DNA of 64,000 bases from Euonymus europaeus (GCA_963580455.1 OY756973.1:124001-188000); one strand, 5' to 3'. Positions 49,091 through 62,500 are shown, counted from the stretch's first letter. Made by a program: numbers and translations. Notes: a model not told the origin generated them from the letters alone.

Positions 49091-52000
49091 GGTTAGGAGA
49101 GCCTAGAGAGCTAGAAGACTTGGAAGACTAGGCTGAAAGCACTTGTTGCAGGTTTGGAACCGGAATCGAAAGAACTTAATCCGTGAGATAGCCGGCCTGC
49201 CTTATACCTTGAGTCCTCGAAATTCAACTACCAGTTAGGGAAGGAAGCTTTAGGACAGCAATAAAGCAGATCCATAGGAGAAGGAAACTGAACTCCCCCT
49301 TTTAGATAGGGAGAAAGAGGCAAGGCCGGAGGTACTGGTTCAACGAAATCCGAACTTCAATCATTACATTAAAGCAATCGTTATCAAAATAAGTCTCTCT
49401 CTATTTCAAGCAAGAGCTATTCGTTCATATCCTTACTCTCCATCCACTTTGTTTAATGGCCTTGAGGAAGGAGGGGTCGAGCTTTATAGGTAAAAAGACA
49501 GAATAGTGAAGGTTGTGGTGTAATCGGTTCTTGGTCATCCTACCAGTGGGCAGAGGTGGTTCCCAACTAGAAGGGATTATTTAAATAGATTGTGAAGACC
49601 CAACCTCACTTTCCGGTATACAGACCCTCTGCGTGCATAATGAAAAAAAAGAAAGTAAAGACTTCCCCCTGCTCTGCCTTCTCCTAAGAATCGCTAGGTC
49701 ATCAAGGTGTCTGGTTAGAGTGATTGAAGGGAGCTATCGGCTATCAGTCTAAGAGACATTGAGTTAAGGGCCCCTCTGCCTCAAGGCAGGGTTCTGCTGC
49801 CTTCTTTCCTTTAGCTTACGTATTAGACTTTTTCGCGTCTTCGTCCGTTTTTGGTGTATATATTCCGTTTGTTGCATCCATTGTATTCCTCTTGCTTGCG
49901 TATCTGCTTTTGCAGTCCCTCTCTTTCAGCGCCTCATCAAGTAGGGGCTTCTTCGGGTCTCATGGGCAGACGGTACGGACAGAGTAAGTGAAGGGGGAGC
50001 TGTCCCAGGAGCTGGTGGTCGTCTTAGCAGAGGCAGCGCGTGTAGCTTCGGCTTGAGCTAGGTCAAGCAAGTCAGTCTTTTGTTTCCTTCCGAAAGCGTT
50101 AACTACTAGAAGAGTCAGTCCATTAAGCCGGTTCCCACTGAAGTCATTCGTCGGAAAGCGCTCATTAACGAAATAAGCCAGTATCTGCTCATGCCCTACT
50201 TGTCGAATTGGAATGAATACCCTGCCCCCATTCATTAATAGAATAAGGAATGACTTTCCATTTACCTATCTCTGTTTGGGATAGCTTTCTTTATAGAGGT
50301 TAATTCCTTCTTTCTTCTGCTCTTCTTGCATTGCTCTTCCTTCCGTAGCTCAAGTTCTGATCGTAGGAGTTCGAAGGTCAAGAGCTGTGGCTATTAAGGG
50401 GTCGTTAGCTCCTTTCTTTGTCTCCCTTCTCGCTTTTGTTCTCTCACTTCGTTCTTTTCTCTCCTGGGGTAAGTCTCTCTTTCTTATCCGTATCTGTCTT
50501 CAAGCCAAGCCAAGTGAGTTCTCGCCTGCCTGTGTGTGCCTATCTCTATAAGGATTGCAAGTAAGTCTGGGATAAAGAGAAGGTCGATTTGACTCGAATC
50601 CTGACCTGATCTTGAATTGACCTCTCGTTCTCGTAATGAGCTATATTAGAGGTAGGAAAAGGTCCCTATTTGAGTAAGGGACGCAAGAGAAGTATGTCTG
50701 AGAGCTTTCTACTACCAAAATCCAAGACCTTCTTGTTCATATTGTCAGAATGGGGCCGGGAAATATCGAGTAAAGAATTCTCTCTCCCAGCGGTCAGTGA
50801 TGACTCCGAAGTCTGGATTTCGTCCTTAATCGAGGACTGGTATCAGGCACCCGGGGGTTCTGTCTAGCAGTTAGCAGTTGAGAACGACCTATGAATTTAT
50901 TTGCGTAGGTAGAGAAATCTCCGTTGTTTCTTTCTTCTTCAAGGGCTAGGTTCGAGGGCGGATCTCGCAACTCCAAAGGGAAGAGATCGCGTGCCATAAA
51001 GACTTTAGCTCACCTCCCCTATTAGCTACTGGTCACAGAGACGGAACTTACTCTGAGAGGTGGGACTGACTATCTTTCAACATCACCACTTGCCCCAATT
51101 CGGGGGTTTTCTCGCTTACCTGATATTGATCCCGGTTCAATACCAGAAGATGTGAGTGTGACCTTACCAACCGGAGATCCCCTCCTGAGGACGAGCAAAG
51201 GTCATTAAAAGAGCTTACCCGGACCGGCTGATCCTCCACCGGGAACCTTTTATCCAACCCTAGCGAAGAGGTAATTTCTTACCTCGCTTCAGAGGAAAAA
51301 GATGAGAAAAGTCTCTTACCTCAGTCCCTACTCTCAAGGCTTAGGCGAGCAGCCTTTATTTAGACGAAAAGTGCCATTTACAAGGACAAGGACACGGAAA
51401 CAAGGAGGAAAACGAAGAGGTTCAAGGGAATCGCCTTGCTCGCTTCCTTTCTTCTCTTATGATTTCTCCTACAGGCGTTGCTAAATAGCTAAATATTAGT
51501 AGTTCCCGTAAAAGTGTTTCTCCGCCTGTGATCCTAACTCAGAACGCTTTTGAAGGAAATCCCTAATCAAAGTGAATTAACTGGCGTTAAAACCGCAAAT
51601 AAACGCCTCTGAGAACATTTGACAAGCCACGGGAACTATTACCTTCTCTTTCTAGCAAGTCTAGCTTCTCTGATGAAGTACCCGAATCAGCGACTTCTGG
51701 AACAACGGATGTCACGAGCGAGGGTGTTAGACCTTCTGGTCGCCTTGCTTTTATGAAACTTTATTCATACGTAAACGAGGACTTGAAAGATCGACTTTAT
51801 TAAAGGCCTGTTTAGGCGGCTATTTGATGTACCGGGAACCGGGGGTGAATTGGATCCAACCTCTCCTTTCTTCTCTCTAAAGCCGGGGGAAGCAGACCCC
51901 GTGAGAAGGCCTGCACTTTCACCTAGTCCATCTACCTCGGAAGAGTGACTTCGTTCCTCAAGACATTCATCTGATAAACCCGGAGTGACTCCGTCTCTGC

Positions 52001-53810
52001 TTAGCTCAGAGCCCGTATTCACAGATTCTGTCTAACCTTCCCTGCCTGAACCTGCTAACTACTTGACTGGCTATCTATCTATTATCAGTCTTTCTTTGAG
52101 CTTAACCTTCTCACGACTTACTATCTCTAACCCTACTTCAAGAGCCTAGCTTTCTTACTGCTGCCTTTAGCCTATAGTTATATATATAACTATATTCTAT
52201 TTTCAAAAACTCTCTTCCCCTTCTCTTTTCTAATCTAAGGGCTACGCTCGTTCCTGCCCTGCAAGCTGGGTATCCCCCCCTCCGAGTCGTGCAAGAAGTA
52301 GAAGGTCTCACAGGGATTGAGACAACTATCCAAACTCCAGCACTGACCAGGTGAGAAAGAAGACCGGATGAGCTGTCAAGCAAAATGACTCTTTCATTCA
52401 CAGAGTTTGGGCTAAAGCAAGGAAAGCAGATGTCGGTGAAGAAAGTAATAGATTGATTCCGTGTTAATCCGTAAGGTCATATCAAGGGGTTTGTCTCCTA
52501 GTTTCTTTCACAGGTCTTAGTTCCGCTAGTCCTAGGAGCGAGAGGTACGAAGGTCACTCGACCAGGGGTCGCTCGACATAGAGTTGCATCGGATCCTTCT
52601 CCCGATTCTGTTGTTTCAGCATCTTCGATATCAGCTTCTGGTGTGGAAAGAACCCCAAAACTCCAATGTCTTTCTTTGTTGGTCCAACCCAAGGGTAATG
52701 GACGAGACTGGTTTTCAATCAAAGGAAAATCCCCGGGGAATTTCGCTTAGAGATAGCTGGTAGACTGGTTTTAAAGGCTTAAGGCAAAATCGGAACGGAA
52801 TAAAAGGAGCTGCTCTATCTGCTTTCTTATCTTAGAATCCCCTGTTCTCAGCTGTGAGAGAGGTCTTGCATTTATCCAAAAATCCCTAGGAAAGAATCAC
52901 ATGAAGAAGCGAAATTGGTTTGGCTCTTTGTTTGTAGGAATCGGGCATTCCACTGTGGTGTGGTAAATAGAATAGATGGATTCTCTCCCTCCTTTAGTTT
53001 TTTTCTTGTTTCCCACCTTAAGAAGAAGAAAGCATTGAATATTCTATCTCTACCCGGATTTGGAAGTGAAAGGATCTATCCAAAGAATGATCTCCTACTG
53101 AACGATAGGAAAGTGAGTTCTTCCAATTGCCATTCATTAGTCCGGTTGAGTGGATCGGGTTGAGAAAAGCTCCTTTTTAGCCTTTGGAAAGAAGGGAAAG
53201 AATAAGAAGATGGGGATTCAAGAAAAAAAAGGCAAGGGCTTTGACCGACGAGAGGTGATCGACGTCGGATGCTCTGGAATTGCAATTCTTCCTCAACAGC
53301 AGCTGATTCTATACCAGTCTTCTATCCAACAGCGCTTACTCTCGTTGCGGTTATTGCATCAAGCACGGGTTTCGAAAGAAAGTAAAGCAGTCAAAGTCAA
53401 AGCTCAAGCCTACACAGTCAATGAAGGAGCACTAGCGTGAAGCAGGCAAGGAATGATGGAACAAACCTCCTTTACCGGTTGAACTCGTTCCTCTCCTTTC
53501 AATCGAGCTTGGTAAGCCGATCTAGCTCTTCCTTTCAGAGTTCAACAGCAGGAGCGAGCAGTGGATAGGACATAGCTTGGCTGACAGCACCACTCGATAT
53601 GCTCTGCCTCTTTTCAGTGCTTTCCGCAGATTCCCTTGCCGTTAGATCCGTGCCTGCTACTGGGACTCGGTTGGAAGAATCTACTGCAGCCATCTCTACC
53701 CACCTTTATGAATTCTAACCTCAACCAGCCATGACAAGGCTGAATTTATTAGTAGAACCCGTTCTTTATACGGTTACGGTGGGGATCCAAAAAAGGTAAG
53801 GATCTTTCTG

Positions 53811-54140
53811 TTGATGAAAGTAAACCCACAAAGTCACGAGAAGATTGGAAGCGTGATCCCGGTGAAAGTAGCTTTCTTTTCTAAGGGTAATTACTTTTTT
53901 TTCTTTTATAAAGGACCTTGGAAGGCTTTCTACGTAGGTAGAAGGCACATTCAATGGGAGAAGAACGAAGTAGCTCGACTTAATCTAAAAGGTGTTCTGT
54001 TCTTTAAAACTAGAGTGCTGTGCTCTATAGTAGTTCTTAGTTCAATGCGAAACGAACGGGCAATAGTTAAGAAGCTAGCAGTGATCGACGAAGCTTCTGA
54101 ACCCGTTGGTCGAGTCACTTCATCCCTCTCCTCTAACTAG
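53811..54140 (+). CDS. Unrecognised 109-residue open frame
   Basis: The frame begins MMKVNPQSHEKIGSVIPV and contains a run of Phe and Tyr (YFFFFYK), followed by a basic and hydrophobic part. It has no motif I can assign. It overlaps an opposite-strand 62-codon frame (53766-53954). Length alone is weak evidence in this AT- and purine-biased DNA, and no flanking gene gives it context. Confidence 0.12.
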   Translation: MMKVNPQSHEKIGSVIPVKVAFFSKGNYFFFFYKGPWKAFYVGRRHIQWEKNEVARLNLKGVLFFKTRVLCSIVVLSSMRNERAIVKKLAVIDEASEPVGRVTSSLSSN

Positions 54141-57100
54141 AAATATAATAAGAGGAGAAAGACGTTACGATCTTGCTAAGTAGTAGCCGTTAATGTCAGG
54201 AGGTAACTTTATCTATGGCTAGTCTTAAACTCTGTGATGAATCAATAACTTATGGCACTGTAAACTGCGGGATCAGTTCCCGGCTTATTAATAGATAACT
54301 TAAAGAGGGGAAGACAGATAGGAGTTTCAAGGTGAGATAAAAATCAAAGGTCACCAAAACAAGGCTGTTGGGACTCGCTTTGAACGAGCCCTATCGGCTG
54401 CAGAAGCAAAACAATAAATGGGTAGAATGTAACAAATTGGACCAGCTCTCAACAAGCGTCTCCAACTAAATAAAGCTGGGCTCGAACCAGCGCTTTCTGC
54501 TCCTTCGTTCTAACTTCTTCTTTTAAGTAATTATTTTCTTTCTTCTCGTGACTTTTCAAAGTTTCAAAAATCATCCCATCCCTCCAGTGAGTTTTATTTT
54601 CTGCTCTTACTAGTCTGATTTGTTAAAAAAAAAGGGTGCTTGGGGAAAGAAGTTCCTTGTCTTAGCCTTGGCCTGGCATCCCATCTGTCAATTCAATGAT
54701 TTTATAACGGTTTTCAAATTGAAAACACAATCCCTGTCCTAATGAGGTTCTTGATCATATGTAGCCCATAATGAAAAGTCTTGTGTCGGCTAACAGAACA
54801 GGACGTCGTCGATTCCGCACTTAAAGATCTCCGCTGTACGGGGATGGAGAGTCTTAATACTGCAAATTCTGTGGAAGGTAACAAGACAGTATAATATTCG
54901 AGGGACCCCAGGGAAGTCAACTGTTACCTCTAAAAGGGCCCATATACCGCCAGTGCAAGGTAGTATCCGAAGCTTGCATAGCAATAGCAATCTAGTATTG
55001 ACTAAGGAAAGATGGTGCTGGGGGGTCCCACTAAGGTGAATGTTATTGAACCTTCTCATGCAAACGTTAAAAGCCATGCAAAGAACTCTCAAATGGGAAA
55101 GGACAAGGGCGTTCCTTCTACGTCCATTGCTACTGTAAGACCCCAACAGGGGGAGATGAGCTTAATGTGGGGCCTACACACTTGGAACAGCCTCGCCAAG
55201 AGTCTGCACAGGCCCAGGGTAGCTTTTGCTACCTTTTTTTCTTTGGAGCTTTTAAAACACCAGTTGGAAGACCCCCTGACCCAGGGAAGGTTCCTCCCAT
55301 CTGTCCTTATCGCTTGATAGTACCACAAGAAGTGCTCGAGCGAAGCGAGAAGTTTCGAATCCTATACACCAAGCGGTCTTTAGGCACTGTAAGCAGGAAT
55401 TACGCTTTGTGCATGTCTGGTTAAAAAACAGCTCTCGACCAGAAAAGATAGATGACAATCCAAATTTCGGGTCTCGCTCGCTTGCTGGAAAGAAGGAAAA
55501 CAGACGAAGTGAAATCTGCTTGCCTTGCTTTCTTGCTCGCTAGAGGGCGGGCTAGGCTACGCTCATTTCGTTCCTGCGCTCGGTATCACGCACTCACCCC
55601 TACCTGAAAAACGGAAAGATTTAGATTTCTGCTACAATACAAAATCTACCTTAAGTCCTACTAGAAGTCAGGGAACCATAAGCTAAGCTAGCAGCACTTT
55701 TGACTACCAATACATGAACAACTAACAAAAAAAGAGACTAGACTTATCACGACCCTGACGCTCCCTTCCTACCTTTTTGCAGATTAAAGGTAATTTATTA
55801 CCAAGGCAACTAGACTCGCCTCAACTCAAAGACAGACCGTTACCGTTAATAAAGTAAAGGAGCGGAACGTAAACCCCATGCTTCCAGAACCAGATGATCG
55901 ATCGCTCAAAACCTTTTCATAGAGCCAAACAAGTAAGCAATTAGCAGTTGATTGAATGAGGGGAACGCTCACGGAGACTGCCTTCCTTGTACAGCTACTA
56001 GTGTAGAGATTATAGGCAAATAAGCGAGGACTTCTGTTTCCGCCCGCGGAGGATGATTCCTTGTCTCCTCTTTCCATTGAAAAAGGAAGGTCCAAGGCCA
56101 AGGAGAGATAGAGTAGAGGTAGGGCATCCATTCACTGGTACCGAAGGGGCCTACAACCTTAAAGCTTCCAACTGCGACTTCGGAGGGACAAGGGCTGCTT
56201 TCTTTCTCTGATCCCGAGCGATGATGCGGGGATTCGGTAAACCGGTAGGGGGTTTTTAGAAAGATTTTTAGTGGATGATAGAGTGAGATTCTTGAATTAA
56301 TGCTTGTGCCACTACCCAGAAGGGACGGACGATGACTAGCTACTCTATATACGACGTATCAACTCATCGAGTGACCTGCTAACCTTCACATAGTTTAAGT
56401 TGAAGAGGGGCAACTCTTGATGATGGCGAGAAGAAAGGGGAAGGGGGAAAGTCGTATCCATCCTTGCTAGGCGGTACTTATCCCTCAATCGTGTATGCCA
56501 ATGTTTCCGAGGAATTCAACTACATGAAAGAAAGGTCAATTGAATCACTGAAAGAATAGTATAGCTTAAGTAAGAGCTTCTAGGCGGGAATGAAACATTG
56601 AGTCCCGTGGCATCAAGAAGGAAGGAGAGAAAGGAAAAGAAAAGACCCACCTTACTTATGCTTCTCGAACAATGGAATCAGAAGTGAAGATATCCACGCA
56701 AAAAGAAAAAGAAAAAGCTTTTTGAAAAGAAAAAGAAGCCAGAAGGCTAAAGCCCTATCTTTAAAAATGAAGAAGAATTCGAATACCCCACTCACTCCCT
56801 TTTTAGTTCTTTCAGAATAAAGATTTTATTGAGGAATCTCCTTGCTACTGAAGGAGAATCTTTGGTTTAGAGTTTAGAGGCGCCCCCAGAGTCGAGCTTT
56901 CTTCAAACGTTGTGTCAGCATCTCCGATGGCGAGGAATCTTTCCTATCTGGCTCCCTCTTAGTCAATCCATTTGAAATGGAACTTCGAGCCCGTTAACTC
57001 CACAAAGATTTTCGAGTTAGCTTCTGCTTACCTGCATTAGAAGTAACTTGGTACCAGTTACATAATTTTCTACCGGACTGATTCGTTTTCATTTCCTATC

Positions 57101-57519
57101 ATCGAGTTCCCTTCGCTTTGAAACCCCTTTCAGGAATGAATTCAACTAGATAGCTAATTCTTGCCTTCCTATCCTCCCCACCCCAAGAGCTTCTCTCCTA
57201 AACTAACTGGATGACCTCCGTGCCGTGGAGGCGAAGTCAAGCTGGCAACCTCCCTTACCTTACTTTTAGTGCTTTTAGTCTCGCCAATGCCTTCAGTCGA
57301 GTTAAACTTTCCAGCTACTCTGTACTCTTCTCTTACAGATGAAGTTAGAGATTTCGCTTTACCAAAACTTCTTCCAGAAGTCAAAGAAGATGGCATAGAA
57401 TGAAAGCTGGGAGGGAGATGAAGATTAATTGAATCAGTAGTTAAGATAGCCACACCCACGGACAGAAGGAAGAGAATAAGCCGTTGGCAAGAAAGGCTGA
57501 TAGCAAGACTGGGATTATA

Positions 57520-57565
57520 GAATCAGCTCCCGCTGGAAGGTGCAGATGGAATTGAATCAGCTGCT
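57520..57565 (-). repeat. Two copies of an interspersed GAATCAGCTGCT-type motif
   Basis: GAATCAGCTCCC at 57520 and GAATCAGCTGCTGG at 57554 lie 34 bp apart in the same orientation. On the minus strand the first copy reads AGCTGATTCTATAA followed by CCCAGTCTTGCTATC, which resembles the plus-strand segment at 53301 (AGCTGATTCTATACCAGTCT). The motif recurs near 1665, 3566, 4072, 23205, 25521 and 53299, on both strands. Confidence 0.6.
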
Positions 57566-57918
57566 GGTGGAAGGACAAATGCCACAGAAAGAGTAGCAAC
57601 TGCAAGAGATTCGACAGTTGGGATTTCGGGATTAACCTAACCTGATTGACCTAACCAACCCAATATGCCCATTTTCAAAGAATAAGGGCAAAATGCCTAT
57701 GACTATGTGATGCCCCTTCCTATTGTCCCTCTGTTCTTTGTACACTCCACGTAATAACCTCTGTACGAAGTACAGAGCAAACCTCCTTCAGGGACTCCGG
57801 ACTTTAACGCCTTGTCTGTTTGATAGTATATTTACGAAGAGGGTCACTCAAAAGTTAAGACTTTTTCATTAGTTTCTTTCTTGTAATGTTTTCATTACTT
57901 ATAACCCCCTCCCCCCGA

Positions 57919-58930
57919 GGGCCAAAGCTCTGCTTTGGTCCACCACCGGTTATAGAATTTATATAGTTTCATAGGTTTTGTTTTGTTGGTTTGGAGTTAT
58001 TCGTATGGAGCCGATGCAAAAAGAAGAAATCTCCTCTCCTTTCAGTAGGCGTTCGCTGAACACAGACTGAATTACCACCGTTACACTATGAAACTAGAAT
58101 CTTTCTACCCCTTAAGTTATTCGTATGGAGCCACCTTCTTCGCCGGCATGCTTGACACAGCGCCCTTCGTTGCTGTGGGTGGGTACCACCGGACCCACCA
58201 ATGCAGTCCCGGCAGCCAGCCGACTTGCATGATCAATGTCCGCCTTCTTGTCGCTCGATAACGCTATACTGAACCTTTACGCCTAAGAGACCTTCTTAGA
58301 CTACACCCCCTTTCGTCATTTTGTTTAGTACCGGTGACAAGGTGGACAGTCCTTTCACTTTTAGTATCACATCCACTCCGAATTACCCAACCAAATCGTT
58401 ACAACAAGGTTGATCTTACGGGACAAGACTGGGGAGGCGACCCCCCGTAACGTGACTTCAATAGGTTCCTGATGGCATGTCCTTGCTCCCACCTCTCCAG
58501 GAAAGCCGTCCCTTTTACGGCTTTCCCCCCATACCCCGATGTCTCTCATGGCCCAGAATCTAATCTTTTATTAGACCCCGCGCGGTTTCGGAGTTGGGGA
58601 GAGCGAGGAGCGCTCTCCTTACTTCCTTCGGGTGTCTTTTTTGGGATTGGCTATCCCGGGCGATGAACTTCCGTGGATCTCCTCTGGCATGTTGAGCTGT
58701 ATATGCGTAAACCTATTAAAATTAGAGGTTACGGTACTAACAAGCTAGTCAGATGAACTCGCGCATCGTTGCTTTCGAACATCATCTTACGTTATTTTGT
58801 TTTTGAATTAAAGAGCAGTCTGAAAGGTTGATCAAGGAGACTTCCTTGATCCGGCTGAACAGCCTCTTCTCTTGTATGTACGAGACTCAGAAGTAGGATC
58901 TAAAAGAGCGAAGCGTTGCCTTAAGGCAAC
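57919..58930. other. Hairpin-rich, GC-rich segment
   Basis: Several strong inverted repeats lie close together. A 10-bp stem with a TCT loop is at 57919-57941. GGAAAGCCGT pairs with ACGGCTTTCC at 58500-58526. GGAGAGCG pairs with CGCTCTCC at 58598-58618. GATCAAGGA pairs with TCCTTGATC at 58830-58851. The perfect palindrome GTTGCCTTAAGGCAAC is at 58915-58930. Two opposed frames (58367-58549 minus and 58472-58666 plus) are open but unrecognised. Such clustering fits a structured RNA, a decayed intron or structured spacer; I find no clear group II domain V or other diagnostic element. Confidence 0.6.
57996..58132 (+). repeat. 17-bp direct repeats exactly 120 bp apart
   Basis: GTTATTCGTATGGAGCC occurs at 57996-58012 and 58116-58132. 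The 103 bp between them include a short element (TATGAAACTA at 58087) that is the inverse of TAGTTTCATA (57964), just before the first copy. The pattern could reflect a tandem duplication or an old insertion. Confidence 0.9.
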
Positions 58931-59466
58931 TTACAGTAGAAGTCAGAACAATCAGACTCACCTACATCCTATGATCTAGGATCTAACAGTTAGGAATCGC
59001 GCAACTGAGAAAGAAGCATGACCAGTTGAGCTCGAAGAACAAGAAACGGAGTTTGAGGCCAGATGAATAGGCTATTGCTTTGAGGAAGACCCGCATACCA
59101 TTCCTTCGGAATGGAGGGCACAGGGGAGGCGCCATACCTTATTCAGATGAAAGAGATCCAAGGAGATCGGCCTTTGAGACATGCACAAATGGGAGCGACT
59201 TGAATTGGAGCTTGCAGACCGTAGTACCGGAGGAGCAGCTCGCCATATAGTTTAGTTAATTCCTTATTCCGGGGGGGCCTACCATAGAGGTTACGTTGAT
59301 GTTAGAAACCTGGGGTTGGCCACCCCTTTTCGCACCTGCAAGTAAAAGGAAGAGATATGGAAATCCTAACAAAACCACGACTTTAAACACAAGCTCCAGG
59401 AAAAAAGGATACGTAGGGCAGGGAAATCTCTACTTCTAGTAAATGAATGGGCTATTCCTCCCGGGT

Positions 59467-59525
59467 AAGCCAACTCACTTATCGTTATCGAGCTACCAGT
59501 CACCTTAAGGGATCACGCTTATTGA
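59467..59525 (+). repeat. Diverged dispersed repeat, copy 2 of 2
   Basis: This is the partner of the segment at 7967-8019. It starts with the same 18 bases (AAGCCAACTCACTTATCG), has an extra TTATCG, then aligns with several mismatches to the shared end CGCTTATTGA. Confidence 0.7.
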
Positions 59526-62500
59526 CATACACAACCGATTCTCTTACTAAAGAAGTTGTGGAATCAGATGTCCTGCTGCTCCTTCTATTGAGAGGTACCC
59601 CCAGGCCAGGGATATATGAATTCTTGGAGCCCCTCTTCTTCATCTTCTCTTGCTTGAGTCCTAGGAGCTCGTACTCCAGACGGTGCAGAGCTCGTACTAA
59701 TAGCTAATAGAAGAGGAATCACTCGAGTTAGGCGCCTGGACGAAGGTTGAAGAATGATTCTAGCTCAGCTGGCATCAGGATTTCATTTCACACTAGCCCA
59801 AAGGCAAAGATAAAGAACCCTTAATCAAACTAAGAGGCAACGAAGGAGAAGAATCCCCTAAGGGGGAAGAGCGAGTCCTATTGGATCGGAATGCAGAACT
59901 TACATATATGCGAGTTATGTGCGGAACTTATCCGTCTTTGTCTTTCCTTTCTTCTCAAGAAGCCGGCAACCGCGACAACGATCAGAGATTGCGGTTGTTG
60001 AGTGGCATGAAGGACGTCTCTGGGGGTCCTCCCCCAGGATAATGACAAATGGACTACTCCTAGGGACTCCTACATAACTCCTAAAGAGCCATAAGACCAA
60101 GAACACCATAACCGAAAAGCAGCTACCATTCCTGAAGTGAGCGAAGGGCCTAATGTGGAATTAGTCCCGAGCATCTCTCACTTTCTTTTATGCTGCAGAC
60201 TCTTCTACAAGATTAGCTTTAACTCCTCTTTCTATTTTAGTGTTCTTTTTTTTGTCCTTTTCAAGGTAAGAGGTCAACTTAGAGCAAAGCAAGCTGACAA
60301 GCAAGCTTGCGAAGCAATCGAGGCAAGAGCGTGAAGCAGCTTTTCCCGAACCAAAAGATCCAGGTTCTCTTGAAAGAAAATATCCTGATCCCTCAGCATC
60401 AGGCGATGTCTCAGTATCATCGGCATCCAAACCAGAATTGGACTCCGAAGTGGGACAACTCACTTTTCCATAATCACCTGACAAGTCGAATCCATATCAT
60501 CAGAATAGAGGGCATAGGACTCTTTGCCTACTATGAACTAGGATCAGAAATAGCTCATAACAGAAACTCAAAGACGCAAGAAAAGCACACTTAACGCGGT
60601 TCATCAGGTTGTTCAGAGGCTCCTTCCCGGAGCAAAGCTACGAAACTACGCTATGAAAAGCAATCTGCCCAAGCTTATAATCTCTCTCCCCTCACAGTAA
60701 CTCCTAAGCCAACTCCAAGCGTCCCAGACTCAGACACGGATTCAAAGCCCAGTTCTCCGCCCGGTGGAAGAGCCTAAGTTCATAGTATGGGAATTGGCCC
60801 CTCAGCAAGTCTTAACAAATATGCCAGAACCGCTCATCAATAGGTAATACTCGGCCTCACCTGACAGGAAGTAATAGACCCTTTCCAGACAACTAAGGAG
60901 ACAGACTTGTAGAAGACCTTGCAAGGACTTTTTCTTTGGAGACTAAAAGCAAGTTCGAAAGAGCAGACGCCTTTGGACTTAAGCCCTTGGCTTGGACGCC
61001 TCACAACTTCTATTCAACTATTACCAGTGGAAGGCTGGAGCACCTGACTTGGCCGGAGTGTTCACATATGCGTTTTCGGGCAGTGAGGCATCTCAACGTG
61101 GGGACAGAAAAGCCATCTTCCTCATCAAGTAAAGACCAGAAAGTGGGCGAACATCAACTAGAGCTCCTGCTGGGGGAAAGTCATAAGCAGACCCGGACAG
61201 GAAGTCAGAAGATATTAGGGAAATAAGGCCTGGTAAATCTCCAAGTTTGGCCAGCAAGGTACGAAAGAAGCTTAGAGATCAGGGAAAGGGAAAGACAGAT
61301 CTAAGGCGCTAGGCAAGCCAGACTTGGACATCAACTCGATTCTAGCTCTTGGGGTAAGAGAGGCAGAGACAGAAGCATCAGCGGGTTACTCATTTCCAGA
61401 AAAGTAAGAAACAAATATGTCTGCACCTAATGAATTGTATCCCTTTTTTGTCCCGGAAGAAGAATTTCCATCAAGCTCGAAAAGTCCACTAGGAAGACTT
61501 TGAAGCAGCGAGTGAAGATAGAGGAAGAGGAAAGCGTACGGCTAGCATAGGGGATGATTGAATACAGCACCGAAGGAACTATAAAAAATGTCGTGCATAG
61601 AATCAGACTCACTTCTCTGCCAACAGGAAGCGGGGCTAGACCGAGGTGAAGGTAAAGCAACCTCCCCATGCTCTCCTTACTTCAACTAAGGAACTGCCTT
61701 TAAGGTCTTTATTCCTAAGCTTTCGTTGTCGGGGAATCGCAAAAAAGAAATTACAAGAATGGCTTCTTTCTTATTCTTAGAGATCGATTCAGGTATTTTC
61801 AAGCAAGCAAAGTGGGCGGTCTTTTTCTGACTGGAGCTCTTTTGGAGCCTGCCTGTGATCGTAGGAGCTATTGGAGGAAGGAACCATAGCAGTAGCAATA
61901 GGACAAGGAAGTTACATCCATTTAAGATGATTTGCCCACATGAAAGAGAATGAAGATGGCATCAAGCCGACTATTTGTCCAAGCGCAGCCGATTCGATTT
62001 CGAAAGTGAGATCACCACCTCCTTTAAGAAGGAGAGAAGGATCACTTCTAAGATAAGAACGGCCCTTATATAATATAGGATAGCACACCAGGCAGAGCAG
62101 ATAGGTTGTGAAGAGGTGCCTAGCGCTCTTTGCAAGAAAGGAACTGACATACTTAAGATTAAGATACAAACGGGGGACTAGAAGGAACTGTTCCCCTTGA
62201 AAGAATAGGCTCTTAGCCTGATGACCTTCCTCTTGATGTGGACAAAGCTGGGATTCATGCTAAAGAAGGGGCTGTTCGGAAGTAAATGCACATGGGTAAG
62301 GCAAGGAGTAGGAGGGAATTAAAATTCTATTTCTTTTATAATAATGCCATCAGTAGCTAAGGAGGAAGGAACTTTAACGGGGGTAGCAGAAGGCAATCAA
62401 TAAGAAGGGGCGCAGCGGTGAAAGGTGCGTAGCGCTTTGAGCATTATCTCTTTCTTTCTTTAAAAAGTCCCCGCCTGTAGTTGAGACAACTATGTATTAC

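Larger units (their letters stand above)
48020..57918. other. Long spacer without recognisable genes
   Basis: No mitochondrial, plastid or RNA gene was recognised. Apart from the separately listed tandem repeat and small frames, the 54.8-55.5 kb stretch is open in several frames on both strands (for example 54790-55146 minus, 55012-55317 plus and 55167-55424 plus). Its composition resembles protein-coding DNA (such as PTKVNVIEPSHANVK), but I recognise no family. Other open frames, such as those at 49960-50235, 51765-52022 and 55826-56131 on the minus strand, match nothing I know. Confidence 0.5.

Noticed and set aside
54475..54493. T-arm-like sequence on the minus strand (GCTGGTTCGAGCCCAGC)
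   Set aside because: No acceptor stem partner, D arm or anticodon arm was found at suitable distances. Probably a chance inverted repeat.
58080..58760. Mitovirus-derived RdRp relic
   Set aside because: Translation in the frames I checked showed no RdRp motif such as a GDD with flanking conserved blocks.
57919..58930. Group II intron
   Set aside because: Hairpins are abundant, but I could not find a domain V with the expected catalytic triad and bulge, a GTGCG-type 5' end, or flanking exon sequence.
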